A DNA stretch of 64,000 nucleotides from Neobacillus niacini (GCF_023715415.1 NZ_JAMBOB010000001.1:124001-188000); one strand, 5' to 3'; positions 1 through 8,966 are shown, numbered from the stretch's first letter. Notes: a model not told the origin generated them from the sequence alone. Numbers and translations: made by a program.

Positions 1-191
1 TTATCTATACTTTTACTAATTTGCATGACCATTACAGTATTATATCTAATTGCCTCATTAATCTGGATTTTTATAGCAATTGTATAGGTAATAATTGCAG
101 TCAATCCAATTATTAGACTGATACTTAGAGCATTCTGGAATAACAATTGATTTTTCAAATGGCGAAATCTTAAGAAACGATTAAACTTCAT
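1..191 (-). CDS. Sensor histidine kinase, N-terminal fragment (cut by window edge)
   Basis: The reading frame is open from an ATG at 191 to the window edge (63 codons). It encodes a basic N-terminus (MKFNRFLRFRHLKNQLLF), then one hydrophobic segment at about residues 18–42, then the start of an extracytoplasmic domain with a VMQISKSID-like motif. This arrangement is typical of YesM-type two-component sensor kinases, whose sensor domain starts right after the first membrane helix. The catalytic part is off the window, so the assignment is by resemblance only. The start lies 11 bases inside the preceding small ORF (181–318), which suggests translational coupling; an in-frame ATG at 218 lacks a good ribosome site. 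Other membrane sensors with one N-terminal helix, such as chemoreceptors, cannot be excluded. Confidence 0.5.
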   Translation of the reverse strand, partial: MKFNRFLRFRHLKNQLLFQNALSISLIIGLTAIITYTIAIKIQINEAIRYNTVMVMQISKSID

Positions 192-318
192 ATTCCTGCA
201 CCGTGTCTTCCAGTTCATATAAAAATTTTTTAAAAGATACCTTTGCTTTTATATTTAAAACTTCAAGATGCTTACTAAATTCACTTAGTTTATAAAATCC
301 TTGAAGTAATCCCTTCAT
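181..318 (-). CDS. Small 45-aa protein overlapping the sensor kinase start
   Basis: An ATG at 318 preceded by AGGAG and a 7-base spacer opens a 45-codon frame ending in TAA at 181–183. The product starts MKGLLQGFYKLSEF, is rich in Lys, Leu and Glu, and ends with an acidic tail (YELEDTVQEYEV). It has no signal peptide and no long hydrophobic stretch. The next gene's ATG (191) lies inside its end in another frame, as in translationally coupled pairs. I do not recognise the family. It could be a small accessory or leader protein of the kinase. The excellent ribosome site is the main evidence that it is real. Confidence 0.5.
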   Translation of the reverse strand: MKGLLQGFYKLSEFSKHLEVLNIKAKVSFKKFLYELEDTVQEYEV

Positions 319-610
319 CCTTATTCTCCTTTTTAGAGCACTTCTATTATGAAAACCATATTATTTATCTTAATATAACAAAATTCACTCAAATAGATAA
401 GTGCTTGACACCTTCCAATAACTTAACAAAATTGTTGTTGTATATTATTTGCCCTGTGGGTGTGGGTAACCAGAATTGCCGAAAATTTGCCGAAATACTC
501 AGTAATACCTAATTAATTTAATTGTATTGGATTTATTTTAAATCACAAAAAGGCTTGATAAATTAGCAACTTGTAAAGTTTATTACCGTCAATATTACCA
601 TTTTCATACT
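319..610. other. Intergenic stretch, no gene seen
   Basis: No convincing ORF is present. It holds the leader of the 45-aa gene and a short direct repeat TTGCCGAAA at 476–484 and 487–495. If the tRNA fragment at 612–653 is an attachment site, this is the outermost DNA of an integrated element. Confidence 0.4.
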
Positions 611-611
611 T

Positions 612-653
612 TTCCTAAACTGTAGGTCGGAGGTTCGAATCCTCTTCGGGACG
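612..653 (+). other. 3' half of a tRNA-Arg(CCU) gene; putative att site
   Basis: The bases fold as the 3' part of a tRNA. There is an anticodon loop TTCCTAA (612–618, anticodon CCT), the 3' strand of the anticodon stem (619–623) and a variable loop AGGTC. A T-arm follows with stem GGAGG/CCTCT around loop TTCGAAT (629–645), then a 3' acceptor strand TCGGGAC plus discriminator G (646–653). The sequence upstream does not supply a matching anticodon 5' strand, D-arm or acceptor 5' strand, so the gene is not intact. Integrases commonly use the tRNA 3' half as attB, and a 3' half followed by the native terminator is what the far end of an integrated island looks like. Under that reading the island extends to the left of 612. 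Confidence 0.7.
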
Positions 654-655
654 TC

Positions 656-687
656 AAAAAGCCTTGATTGTTTTTTCAAGGCTTTTT
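656..687 (+). terminator. Terminator after the tRNA fragment
   Basis: A 12-bp perfect stem (656–667 with 676–687) has core AGCCTTGA/TCAAGGCT, an 8-base loop and T-rich flanks on both strands. It probably served the tRNA gene and can also end transcription arriving from the nucleotidyltransferase on the minus strand. Confidence 0.8.
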
Positions 688-866
688 ATATTTTGTTAAT
701 GAATAGTAAATGAAGATTAAAAGTGCCCTGCACTTTCTTTGGTTCAGGTGGTCCATGTTATCTCTATGCAAGTAACAGGCTTTAATGTGTTTAATAAAAC
801 GTGTGAATAGGGTCAATGCAAAATAACTCGGTATTTTGGTATCTTCCATGTACTTCTAAAAACACT

Positions 867-1172
867 CTAGGCTCCACCTGCATATTTCACGCTCCTTAAA
901 ATACTAGGTTTCAACGCTGGCTTTATATCATCGATTATTACCAAATCTACTGGTTTTCGAAATCGGTCTTCAAGATTGAATTTTAATTCAATGTAGTTAT
1001 CAAAAGACAATTTAGAAGGGTCAAATTCGACTAACACGTCAATATCACTGCTATCTTTTTGTTCTTCTCGGCTATAAGACCCAAATATACCAATTCGTTT
1101 TACACCGTATTTTTCTTTCCACGCATTTAAATTTTTCGATAATTCTTCTAGGATTTCTTGTTGTGATAGCAT
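867..1172 (-). CDS. MNT-type minimal nucleotidyltransferase
   Basis: The 101-aa product carries the pol-beta-superfamily signature GSYSREE followed by SDIDVLVEF (about residues 32–50), with the two aspartates that bind metal. These small proteins transfer AMP or a similar group to a partner and usually form toxin–antitoxin pairs with HEPN ribonucleases (MntA/HepT type). I start it at the ATG at 1172, which has GGTGGTGA upstream; a longer start at 1187 would place that site inside the gene. No HEPN gene lies on either side: downstream is only about 170 bp before the tRNA scar. It is therefore an orphan or the survivor of a decayed pair. Confidence 0.8.
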   Translation of the reverse strand: MLSQQEILEELSKNLNAWKEKYGVKRIGIFGSYSREEQKDSSDIDVLVEFDPSKLSFDNYIELKFNLEDRFRKPVDLVIIDDIKPALKPSILRSVKYAGGA

Positions 1173-1242
1173 CAATATCACCACCATTTATTTCATTTGT
1201 GTTATTATACCCATCTTTTATATATTCTCCAAAGAATGGAAA

Positions 1243-1266
1243 AAGCCTTGTTTCTAATCAAGGCTT
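1243..1266 (-). terminator. Terminator downstream of lrgB-like gene
   Basis: Stem AAGCCTTG/CAAGGCTT with an 8-base loop, followed by TTTTT on the minus strand, about 80 bp after the lrgB-like gene. The stem is nearly the same as that of the terminator at 656–687. Confidence 0.7.
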
Positions 1267-1346
1267 CTTATTTATATATTTTTATAATTCAAAAGCAATA
1301 CAAGATGTTGTTTACTATCTATCAACTTAGTGGGTGGTTAATCATA

Positions 1347-2030
1347 TTAATTAAACAGTTTGTAAATCAGTGGAAGAATTATAGAGGTAAGAATTGCAGC
1401 GGCACCCATTGCTACACTGGACACAGCTCCTTGTAATCTACCTTCTGTTACCGCCTGGCTAGTACCGATACCATGTGACACAGTTCCAATTCCCAGACCG
1501 CGTGAGATTGGATCGTGAATCTTAAATAATGTTAAGCACAGTGAGCCAAAGGCAGCTCCAAAGATTCCTGCAGTAATCACAAGTACTGCAGCTAATGTCG
1601 GATCTCCACCAATAATAGGAACGATTTCAATTGCCACTGGGGTCGTAACTGCCTTAACAGCAGAAGTAGCCTGTATCCTTTCTGAAAGATTAAGCATCTT
1701 TGAGATCCCTATAGCAGAAGCTATTGTAGCAAGACTCCCTACAGTTAACCCTACAGAAACTTGTATGGCTTTTTCCCTAATTACGAGGCGATTTTTGTAC
1801 ATAGGAACAGCCAGCGCTACTGTCGCAGGACCCAGCAAGTAAGTTAACCATTCTTTAGCCGGTGTATATTGTTCATAATTTATATCCACTATCCTTAAAA
1901 CGATTATAACTAAAATCGTTGTTAACAATACTGGAGTCGTAAAAGGGTTGGAGATGTGTCTATATAAAACCCTTGGACCGATATAGATAAGTAAAGTTAA
2001 ACTAATATTAAATAGAGTCAGACCGTACAT
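1347..2030 (-). CDS. LrgB/CidB-family membrane protein
   Basis: The 227-aa integral membrane protein belongs to the LrgB family. The C-terminal half shows the conserved stretch running from VKAVTTPVAIEI through GDPTLAAVLVITAGI to GIGTVSHGIGTSQA and GAVSSVAMG, and about six to seven hydrophobic segments are visible. LrgB proteins work with LrgA. They are linked to control of murein hydrolase activity and programmed lysis, and in Bacillus subtilis one pair (PftAB) carries pyruvate. The start overlaps the end of the lrgA-like gene by 23 bases, so the two are one transcriptional and probably translationally coupled unit. Which of the Bacillus paralogues it matches cannot be told by eye. Confidence 0.88.
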   Translation of the reverse strand: MYGLTLFNISLTLLIYIGPRVLYRHISNPFTTPVLLTTILVIIVLRIVDINYEQYTPAKEWLTYLLGPATVALAVPMYKNRLVIREKAIQVSVGLTVGSLATIASAIGISKMLNLSERIQATSAVKAVTTPVAIEIVPIIGGDPTLAAVLVITAGIFGAAFGSLCLTLFKIHDPISRGLGIGTVSHGIGTSQAVTEGRLQGAVSSVAMGAAAILTSIILPLIYKLFN

Positions 2031-2394
2031 GTTTCTTAGTCCCCTTCGATGATAAGTATTGTGTGATTCCAGAAGTTACAACTAATCCTATCACCGTACT
2101 ACCAACGATCATAAGAAGTAATTTCCATCCACTCGTTTTAATTAAATCACCATAAGTCATTAAACCCACCGCATATGGAACAAAAAATAATGCAAGGTGT
2201 TTGATAAGATACTCTGCAGCCTTTTCAATATAGTTTAATTTTACTATTTTCATAGATAAGCATATGAATAATAGAATCATTCCCAGGACACTGCCGGGTA
2301 TAGGCAGGTTTATTAATTGAACTATGTAATTAGATACACTATAAATGGCAAGTAGAATAAGCAATTGCGTCAAAAAGAGAACAGCATTTTTCAT
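2008..2394 (-). CDS. LrgA/CidA-family holin-like protein
   Basis: The 128-aa protein has four hydrophobic segments. It carries the LrgA/CidA core (LPIPGSVLGMILLF, then FFVPYAVGLM, about residues 30–45 and 72–82). The family is holin-like and membrane-embedded, acting with LrgB in autolysis control or small organic acid transport. I prefer the ATG at 2394 because AAGGAAG lies about 9 bases upstream; the ATG at 2403 would leave almost no spacer. It is first in the lrgAB-type operon. No LytSR-type regulator is adjacent. Confidence 0.88.
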   Translation of the reverse strand: MKNAVLFLTQLLILLAIYSVSNYIVQLINLPIPGSVLGMILLFICLSMKIVKLNYIEKAAEYLIKHLALFFVPYAVGLMTYGDLIKTSGWKLLLMIVGSTVIGLVVTSGITQYLSSKGTKKHVRSDSI

Positions 2395-2698
2395 GTAATT
2401 CATCTTCCTTTCGTGATGACTGAAACTGTAGATAAAGACACATTTTTCTTATTTTCTATTATATAATAAAAATATTCTAAATCGATTAGTAAATATAAGC
2501 GCAACAACCATATATAGAAAATATTTTAACTGAAGTTGGATCAAAAAAATAAAAGATGGAATAGAAGAAGTATCTTTAGAAATTGGGCTCTATGTCATTT
2601 TCCAGTCAAGCAAGACAAACATTTGTCCTAGCTTTTTACTAACCTATCTGAATTAACCCGACAGGAATTTGTCGGGTTAATTTAAATATTCCTATTTT
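2395..2698. other. Intergenic stretch with terminator hairpin
   Basis: This is the gap between the ROK gene 3' end and the lrgA-like start. It holds a 13-bp inverted repeat at 2651–2682 (AATTAACCCGACA/TGTCGGGTTAATT) placed to terminate the ROK transcript, and AT-rich DNA that must contain the lrgAB promoter. No ORF is supported. Confidence 0.55.
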
Positions 2699-3859
2699 TT
2701 AAGCAACAGGTAAGCTTAACTCAGGGATTTCTAAAAATTTCTTTATAGCTAGTGCACAGGCACCCATGACACATGCATGTGTTCCAAGTTTTGATAATAA
2801 TATTTCTTTATAACTACTAATCGAGGAGGTTAATTTCATTTTAATTTTACTTTCTGCATCAGGAATTAGTTTCAATAGTTCGCTATTTAATACCAACGTC
2901 TCGGGGTTTAGCAAATTAATAATATTATTTAGACCGACTACGATATACTTAATATATTCATCAATTTCATTCATGACTACTGGGTCTCTATCATTAATAA
3001 AATTTTTGATATCCCTATAGTTCAGTTTTGATTGACCAATTTTTTTCGATAATTGTTTAAAGAAGCTGCCTTCAGAAGCATACAGCTCCCAGCAACCAGA
3101 ATTCCCACAATTACAAGATTTGCCATCAGGATTGATAATCATGTGACCAATTTCTCCTGTATAACCAAGATACCCTTTTACCAATTCTCCATTCATCAAG
3201 ACTCCTAGACCTATTCCAGAATACATATTAATACTGATTAAATTCTCACTTGTATGGCAACTAAATACTTTTTCTGCAAATGCACATAAATTCGCATTAT
3301 TTTCAATCGTTACTGCCAAATCTAAATGTTGCTCAAGGTCTTTCTTTAGGTTCATATTTTGCCATTTATGCTGTGGAACAAAACCTATGGTTTCATCATT
3401 CTTTACAGTTCCATGGATTCCAATTACCACACCCACAATTCCATAACGACTTTGAAAATATGTTTCCTTATACTTATTAATTTGGCTTATTAAGATTTGA
3501 AGAACCTCATCATAGTTCGAGTTTCCTAACTCTACTTTATCGGAATGAATTGGTTTTCCTATTAAATCAGATACAGTAAATGTAATATCCCGATAGTCCA
3601 AATCAATTCCTATTGCATAACCGGCATGGTAATTGAGAGAAAGCATGATTGGCTTTCTCCCAACATTGTAATACTCCTGATGGGTCTCAATGAGTAATCC
3701 TTCTTCAATTAAATGTGATACTTGTGTTGATATAGTTGCCTTTGTTAACTTAGTTATATTAGCTAATTCTACCCTCGAAATCATTCCATGTTTTATAATG
3801 TTAGCTAATATTACACTTTTATTGATTTTCTTCATATGAGCAGGAACAGCAATTTCCAT
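2699..3859 (-). CDS. ROK-family sugar-responsive repressor (XylR/NagC-like)
   Basis: The 386-aa protein has an N-terminal winged-helix domain (about residues 10–70; SRVELANITKLTKATIS reads as a helix-turn-helix) and a ROK sugar-kinase-like domain (about 80–370). The ROK zinc motif CNCGNSGCWE lies near residue 250. ROK regulators bind DNA until a sugar or sugar phosphate is sensed. It lies immediately downstream of the GH2 gene in the same direction, so it plausibly controls that glycoside locus, although the AraC protein at 9118 is a second candidate. The kinase-like part probably only binds ligand. The ATG start has AAGGTAA upstream. Confidence 0.9.
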   Translation of the reverse strand: MEIAVPAHMKKINKSVILANIIKHGMISRVELANITKLTKATISTQVSHLIEEGLLIETHQEYYNVGRKPIMLSLNYHAGYAIGIDLDYRDITFTVSDLIGKPIHSDKVELGNSNYDEVLQILISQINKYKETYFQSRYGIVGVVIGIHGTVKNDETIGFVPQHKWQNMNLKKDLEQHLDLAVTIENNANLCAFAEKVFSCHTSENLISINMYSGIGLGVLMNGELVKGYLGYTGEIGHMIINPDGKSCNCGNSGCWELYASEGSFFKQLSKKIGQSKLNYRDIKNFINDRDPVVMNEIDEYIKYIVVGLNNIINLLNPETLVLNSELLKLIPDAESKIKMKLTSSISSYKEILLSKLGTHACVMGACALAIKKFLEIPELSLPVA

Positions 3860-3939
3860 AAAAATTACCTTCTATTCTAATGGATATCTAACTCAAACCA
3901 TTTTCAATTAATTGAAACAGTTAAGAAAAAGGAAATATA

Positions 3940-6198
3940 TTAAATTGAATAGTTTTCTTCTTTTAGCTCAACAACTATATCGTTCACTTTCTTGACTCGA
4001 TTTAAAGATTTGTTGACTTCAACAACCATTGACTTCGGAATAGATCCACCTGCTTGCTTAATCAGAGCTTCAACCGTCATGGCATTCATAGCTTTTGCCA
4101 TGGATTTCGATTGTTTAACTTTTTTTGCGACGTCTCCACGCTTGGACTTTACATAAAATATCATATCATCTAAAATTTTGGCTGCTTCTGTGGATTTCCG
4201 TATATCTGCCATGACATCCTTAATAGAATAATAGCCTTCTGGACAATTCATGTCTGGCTCATCAAACCAATTAATAACTTCTCTTCCCTCTAACTGATAA
4301 GCCTTATTTGGTTCTGGCACTTTACATATGGTGATTTCATCTGAACAATTACCTGCTTTTACTTCAATTCTATGGTTACCCTGTAGTTTCAGTTTGAATG
4401 TAAATACTTTTTCACCACTTTGCTTATCTACAAGCTCTCCGTTATTATAAAGTTCAACACTGTTATAATTTGAATAGACCTTCACTTCCGTTTCTTCTTC
4501 ATGACGTTCTATATAATTTCTTCCACATAAATGTACAAAGGGTTCTTTACTCCAATATGCCTTATAGAGATAGAACGTATCTTTCTTATATTTTCTATCA
4601 AAAGTAACAAGTCCCTTTTGGTTTATTCCGTTCTTGCCGCCCTCATCACGACCGTCTGCTGCAAAGTCAAACATATTCCACACATGAGTCGACCAAAGAT
4701 ATGGACGTTCTGCACTCATTTTTATCAAATGCTCATGATATACACACTGGTATTGTTCCGAATAATCTCCTTTCTCAGGCATTGCAGATTGTAATCTAGG
4801 ATTAGCATCTGCTCCGTACTCAGCTAAACCAACAATTGTATCTGGATATTTTTTATGGAAGTCATCAAAAAATACGTCATTATCAGTCACGTCCCCTAAG
4901 TACCACCCATAATAAAGATTGTAGGACATAACATCAGGTAAAAATACCAAAGGTTCATCAATTTCAAGCATAAAAGCATGAGCCATAGTGGTTGGTCTAG
5001 TATGGTCCATTTTATGTGCCAAATCATTTAATATCTTATGATTCTCCATCAGATCATCTGTTACACCAGTAACGGAAATCTCATTCGATAATCCCCAACA
5101 AATAATAGACGGATGATTAAAATTCTGTACGATTAATTCTTTCATTTGACTAATTGTATTCTCTCTGCCATTTGGCATGTGTTCAGTAATGTAAGGTATT
5201 TCAGCCCAAACGATCATTCCATATTCGTCGCATAAGTCATAAAAGTACTGGTCATGTTGATAATGTGCGAGACGGATAGTATTTGCACCTATTTCCTTTA
5301 TAAGTTCCATGTCCTCTTGCATCATTTCTTTCGTTATGGCGTTTCCAACACCTATTCTATCTTGGTGACGAGATACACCCCTAAGAGGATAAGACCTGCC
5401 GTTTAAGAAAAATCCTTTATCCTTGTCAAACGAAAAAGTTCTGCAGCCAAAACGGCTATCAACCTGATCAATGACGTGACCATTTTTGATAAGTTCTGCT
5501 TTTGCTTGATATAAATATGGATCCTCCACTCCATCCCATAAGTGAACTTCTGAAACTATCAAACTACCAGAAGCAACTCCATCTAAAACAGGTACTTCTA
5601 CATTTCCCACACCTGCGATTGTATAACGAACAACTTCAGCTTCCCCTGAAATATATGATTTTAAAGTTACAACTGCAGTTTTCTCATTTATCTCGGAAGA
5701 TATTTGAAATCCATCCCCTCCAAAATAATCCATATCAAAATGGCTGTTAGGCACGATCACTATGTATACATCCCGATATATCCCACCATAAAACGTGAAA
5801 TCCGCCATCTGCGGGTATACCCTATCATTAGGTCCATTATCAACAGAAACTACCAGCTCATTTTCTTCTTGCAAGGCGTCTGTTATGTTTATTCTAAAAG
5901 TAGAATAACCTCCATCATGTGTACATAATTTATGATTATTCACCCAAACTTCTGCTGTAGAATTTGCACCTCTAAATTCCAGATATAACTGATCACCATT
6001 ATTTAATACTGGTTTAGAAAAAGTCTTACCATACCAGCAAGTACCCCTGTAATAATCATTCCCTCCATCTTGCCCATCAATGGCATTCCATGTATGAGGA
6101 ATATTAACTTTTTCACCTGGTGCTGTAAATACTTCCGTGGCTCCAACATTTTCCTTTACAAATTTCCAATTTTCATTAATAAGTATTGTTTTTCTCAT
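3940..6198 (-). CDS. Glycoside hydrolase family 2 beta-galactosidase-type enzyme
   Basis: The 752-aa protein has a jelly-roll sugar-binding domain, an Ig-like domain, a TIM barrel and C-terminal beta domains. WGLSNEIS supplies the acid/base Glu and GLAEYGAD the nucleophile Glu. WNMFDFAADGRDEGG and KGLVTFDRK are typical of GH2 beta-galactosidases rather than glucuronidases. The C-terminus adds a Lys-rich helical tail of about 90 residues that is not part of the catalytic core. No signal peptide is seen, so it acts in the cytosol on imported glycosides. I start at the ATG at 6198, 7 bases after AGGAGG; a start at 6225 would bury that site. It follows the SDR gene by about 70 bp. The exact substrate is unproven. 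Confidence 0.9.
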   Translation of the reverse strand: MRKTILINENWKFVKENVGATEVFTAPGEKVNIPHTWNAIDGQDGGNDYYRGTCWYGKTFSKPVLNNGDQLYLEFRGANSTAEVWVNNHKLCTHDGGYSTFRINITDALQEENELVVSVDNGPNDRVYPQMADFTFYGGIYRDVYIVIVPNSHFDMDYFGGDGFQISSEINEKTAVVTLKSYISGEAEVVRYTIAGVGNVEVPVLDGVASGSLIVSEVHLWDGVEDPYLYQAKAELIKNGHVIDQVDSRFGCRTFSFDKDKGFFLNGRSYPLRGVSRHQDRIGVGNAITKEMMQEDMELIKEIGANTIRLAHYQHDQYFYDLCDEYGMIVWAEIPYITEHMPNGRENTISQMKELIVQNFNHPSIICWGLSNEISVTGVTDDLMENHKILNDLAHKMDHTRPTTMAHAFMLEIDEPLVFLPDVMSYNLYYGWYLGDVTDNDVFFDDFHKKYPDTIVGLAEYGADANPRLQSAMPEKGDYSEQYQCVYHEHLIKMSAERPYLWSTHVWNMFDFAADGRDEGGKNGINQKGLVTFDRKYKKDTFYLYKAYWSKEPFVHLCGRNYIERHEEETEVKVYSNYNSVELYNNGELVDKQSGEKVFTFKLKLQGNHRIEVKAGNCSDEITICKVPEPNKAYQLEGREVINWFDEPDMNCPEGYYSIKDVMADIRKSTEAAKILDDMIFYVKSKRGDVAKKVKQSKSMAKAMNAMTVEALIKQAGGSIPKSMVVEVNKSLNRVKKVNDIVVELKEENYSI

Positions 6199-6270
6199 CC
6201 TAACTCCTCCTAAATCTTTCATCACTTATCGATTATCATAGTTATCAATTCTGTTCATGCTTTCACATTT

Positions 6271-7017
6271 TTACAGTTCCGCTAATTGTCCTCCATCCAA
6301 AATATATTCTGACCCCGTTGAGAAGCTGGAGTCTGAAGATGCTAAGAACATAACAAGCTTTGATACTTCTTCCGGTTGTGCTGCCCGTTTCATTGGAATT
6401 TCTTTGGAAAGATGTTCTATAATCTCTTCTGCACCTTTCTGTACAGTCATAGGAGTTAAAATAAGACCAGGATGAACCGTATTTACTCTAATACCTTCGC
6501 TAGCCATTTCTAGAGCTACTGCTTTTGTCATACCACGAAGTGCAAACTTAGAACCTGAATAAGCTACGGAGCCGTGACTTGAGCCTCGGAAACCAGCTAA
6601 GGAAGAAATATTGATAATGGAACCGTCTTTTGTTTTACGCATTGAAGGTAACACACTTTTCATTCCTAGAAATACGGAAACCTGATTTATATCAATGACT
6701 TTACGATATTCTTCCTCCGACATTTCTAGTATAGATTTCATTAAAACAATACCTGCGTTGTTAACTAAAACATGGATTGGGCCAAATGTATTCTCAATAT
6801 CATCTACGACCGCTTCCCATTCTGCCTGATTGGTTACATCATGATGATAAAACTTCACTTGTTCACCAAGTTCCGCAGCTAACTTTTCTCCTTCTTCTAC
6901 TAAAATATCGGAAATAGCAACACTTGCTCCTTCTTTAACAAATGCTCGAGCGTGAGCTGCCCCCATACCTCTTGCACCACCAGTAATTAAAACTACCTTG
7001 CCATCAAATTTCCCCAT
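6271..7017 (-). CDS. Short-chain dehydrogenase/reductase
   Basis: The 248-aa classical SDR has the nucleotide-binding motif TGGARGMG (residues 12–19), NNAG (about 87–90) and the catalytic Ser…Tyr-x-x-x-Lys (NISSLAG and YSGSK). It resembles glucose 1-dehydrogenase and hydroxysteroid dehydrogenase-like SDRs, but substrate cannot be read from sequence. It lies just ahead of the GH2 gene in the same direction, so it may oxidise or reduce the released sugar or aglycone. GGAGGGG precedes the ATG. Confidence 0.85.
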   Translation of the reverse strand: MGKFDGKVVLITGGARGMGAAHARAFVKEGASVAISDILVEEGEKLAAELGEQVKFYHHDVTNQAEWEAVVDDIENTFGPIHVLVNNAGIVLMKSILEMSEEEYRKVIDINQVSVFLGMKSVLPSMRKTKDGSIINISSLAGFRGSSHGSVAYSGSKFALRGMTKAVALEMASEGIRVNTVHPGLILTPMTVQKGAEEIIEHLSKEIPMKRAAQPEEVSKLVMFLASSDSSFSTGSEYILDGGQLAEL

Positions 7018-7157
7018 AAAACCCCTCCAATTAACTTAACCTACCTTTTATGTTAATTCTTAAACAACAAATATTGTAGTTTAGTACTTTTTTTATTAAC
7101 ATTTTATTAGTATCTATGAATTTACCAATAGAATTTTATATTTTTTAAAACTAAGAA

Positions 7158-7202
7158 AAATCGATTAAGGAGCACTGTTGATTTATTGTCCTTAACCGAT
7201 TT
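7158..7202 (-). terminator. Terminator after the GPH symporter gene
   Basis: A 14-bp stem (7158–7171 with 7189–7202, one G·T-type mismatch) is followed by a T-rich run on the minus strand. It sits between the symporter stop and the SDR gene, so SDR–GH2 probably has its own promoter. Confidence 0.75.
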
Positions 7203-7218
7203 ATAGTCCAGCTAGGGT

Positions 7219-8709
7219 TTAACTCAGGTTTTCATGTATTTCTATAATTCCTTTTTTTGAACTTGCTTTTATTTCAGCAATTCCCTTTTGAATATCTTCC
7301 ATTTTCTCTGCATTCAGTTTATAAAACTTCATTGTAGTAATGGATACCAGTAAACAAACAGCAGGTAAACCGAATGCTAACAATAATGTTACAACGTACA
7401 AAGGTGTAGTTAACACTTCACCAACTTCAGGGAATTTTTCTTTGTACCCTATGATACCAACGATGACACCAACGATTGTTGGAGCTAACGATGAAACAAG
7501 CTGATCAATAAACGAGAATATTGTGCCCATCATGCCTGGTACATAACGTCCAGATTTATGTGTTTCATAGTCAGAAACATCTGCAATCATTGGAATAACA
7601 AGCGTTGTTGGAATCCTTGAGAAACCACTGGCTATTGCCATTAAAAATAGGAATAAGATAGTAGATGTCCCAATATTCGAGAGTGAAATGGAAGTAGGGT
7701 CATCGATTAACAAGAATAGAGCAATTAATCCTAGGAAGGATAACACCCCTATCCATGCTGACATAATATAAGACTTTCTTAAACCGGTCTTTCTTGCGAT
7801 TCCGACTGCTGCAAAGGTAATTAATATTCCAGGTACTAACGTAATAAGACCTATTTTACCGCTTAAAGAATAATCCCCTAATAAAATACCGTACAACATG
7901 ACACCGACGACAGAATAGCTAAAAATAGTTAATCCCAGTTTGTCAAAGGCCGCGGAAATCGAAAGCATCTGCAACGGTCTATTTCCTTTAACAACACCCC
8001 AATATTCACGTAAGGTGGTTTTTGTACCTTCTTCTCCCAAACCATAATATTCTCTTTTATCTTTTGACCAGATACCTACGATTGCTAATACTGCTAATAA
8101 CGCTGAAAGAATAAGTCCATAAAAGCTTAATTCCGTAAATACAGGAAGAGTAAAACCACCATATTTTTTAACAAGATAAGCCGAAACGAAAAGATGACCA
8201 CCAGTGAAAAATAAAGCATTAAAGATTCCATCAAAAATTGAATACAACGGCCGCTGTTTTGGATTATTGGTTAAAACAGTTTGGGCAGCTTTTGTAACAC
8301 TAGTTTGTAAAGAGTAACCAATTTTATTAATAACTAACATACTAGTAAAGAAAAGGAACTGCATGGATTCAGGTAAATTGTGAGTGACACTGTAAATCAC
8401 AAGAATACTGCCTGCCGAAATAATGTTTCCTATTACGATCAACGGTGTATACTTTCCAAATTTCCCCTCTGTTTTATCAATAATATAGCCAATCGCGGGA
8501 TCGATGATGCCGTCGAATAATCGTGCTGCCATTAATAGCGAACTTACCACCATAACAGCAAGTCCAGCAATCCCTGTTGCGTAGTAAGTAACAAAGGTTA
8601 GAATAAGCATGTGAAGATTCGTAGAGCTGTTATTTAAAGTAAATAAGGCAATTTGCCATAACTTTGCTGTATTGTATGTTTGACCACTATTTATTTCAAC
8701 ATTTGACAT
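7219..8709 (-). CDS. GPH-family sugar:cation symporter
   Basis: The 496-aa, 12-helix membrane protein has glycoside-pentoside-hexuronide symporter features: an N-terminal FDGIIDPAIGYIIDKT motif (about residues 65–80), YSIFDGIFNALFF mid-protein, and long cytosolic loops. The family imports galactosides, xylosides or glucuronides with H+ or Na+. Divergent from the AraC gene and upstream of the SDR–GH2 pair, it probably brings in the glycoside that GH2 cuts. A cre-like box at 8952–8966 lies in its promoter region. GGGGATGG precedes the ATG. Confidence 0.88.
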   Translation of the reverse strand: MSNVEINSGQTYNTAKLWQIALFTLNNSSTNLHMLILTFVTYYATGIAGLAVMVVSSLLMAARLFDGIIDPAIGYIIDKTEGKFGKYTPLIVIGNIISAGSILVIYSVTHNLPESMQFLFFTSMLVINKIGYSLQTSVTKAAQTVLTNNPKQRPLYSIFDGIFNALFFTGGHLFVSAYLVKKYGGFTLPVFTELSFYGLILSALLAVLAIVGIWSKDKREYYGLGEEGTKTTLREYWGVVKGNRPLQMLSISAAFDKLGLTIFSYSVVGVMLYGILLGDYSLSGKIGLITLVPGILITFAAVGIARKTGLRKSYIMSAWIGVLSFLGLIALFLLIDDPTSISLSNIGTSTILFLFLMAIASGFSRIPTTLVIPMIADVSDYETHKSGRYVPGMMGTIFSFIDQLVSSLAPTIVGVIVGIIGYKEKFPEVGEVLTTPLYVVTLLLAFGLPAVCLLVSITTMKFYKLNAEKMEDIQKGIAEIKASSKKGIIEIHENLS

Positions 8710-8951
8710 ATTTCCATCCCCCTAATTAACAAAACGAATTAAATTAACAAAATAGTATGAAGAATAAATCCAAAAAACTCCTCTTACTAACTTGTCCACC
8801 CCTATGGACTATATTTAATGACAGTCTTTTGCTCAAATTTTTTATGATAGTTTTTATCCTCCTCCCTTCCTTGTTTGGGAGCTATTAAAAATAAATCAAT
8901 AACCCAAATCATTAAATTAGTTTAGTGTACTAAGAATTAAGAGACATCAAG

Positions 8952-8966
8952 TTGGAAGCACTTTCA
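8952..8966. promoter_or_regulatory. Cre-like CcpA box in the divergent promoter region
   Basis: TTGGAAGCACTTTCA matches the cre consensus WTGNAANCGNWNNCW at all but one fixed position (A for G in the centre). It sits in the 408-bp gap (8710–9117) between the GPH symporter and the divergent AraC gene. The rest of that gap is AT-rich with no ORF. Confidence 0.6.
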
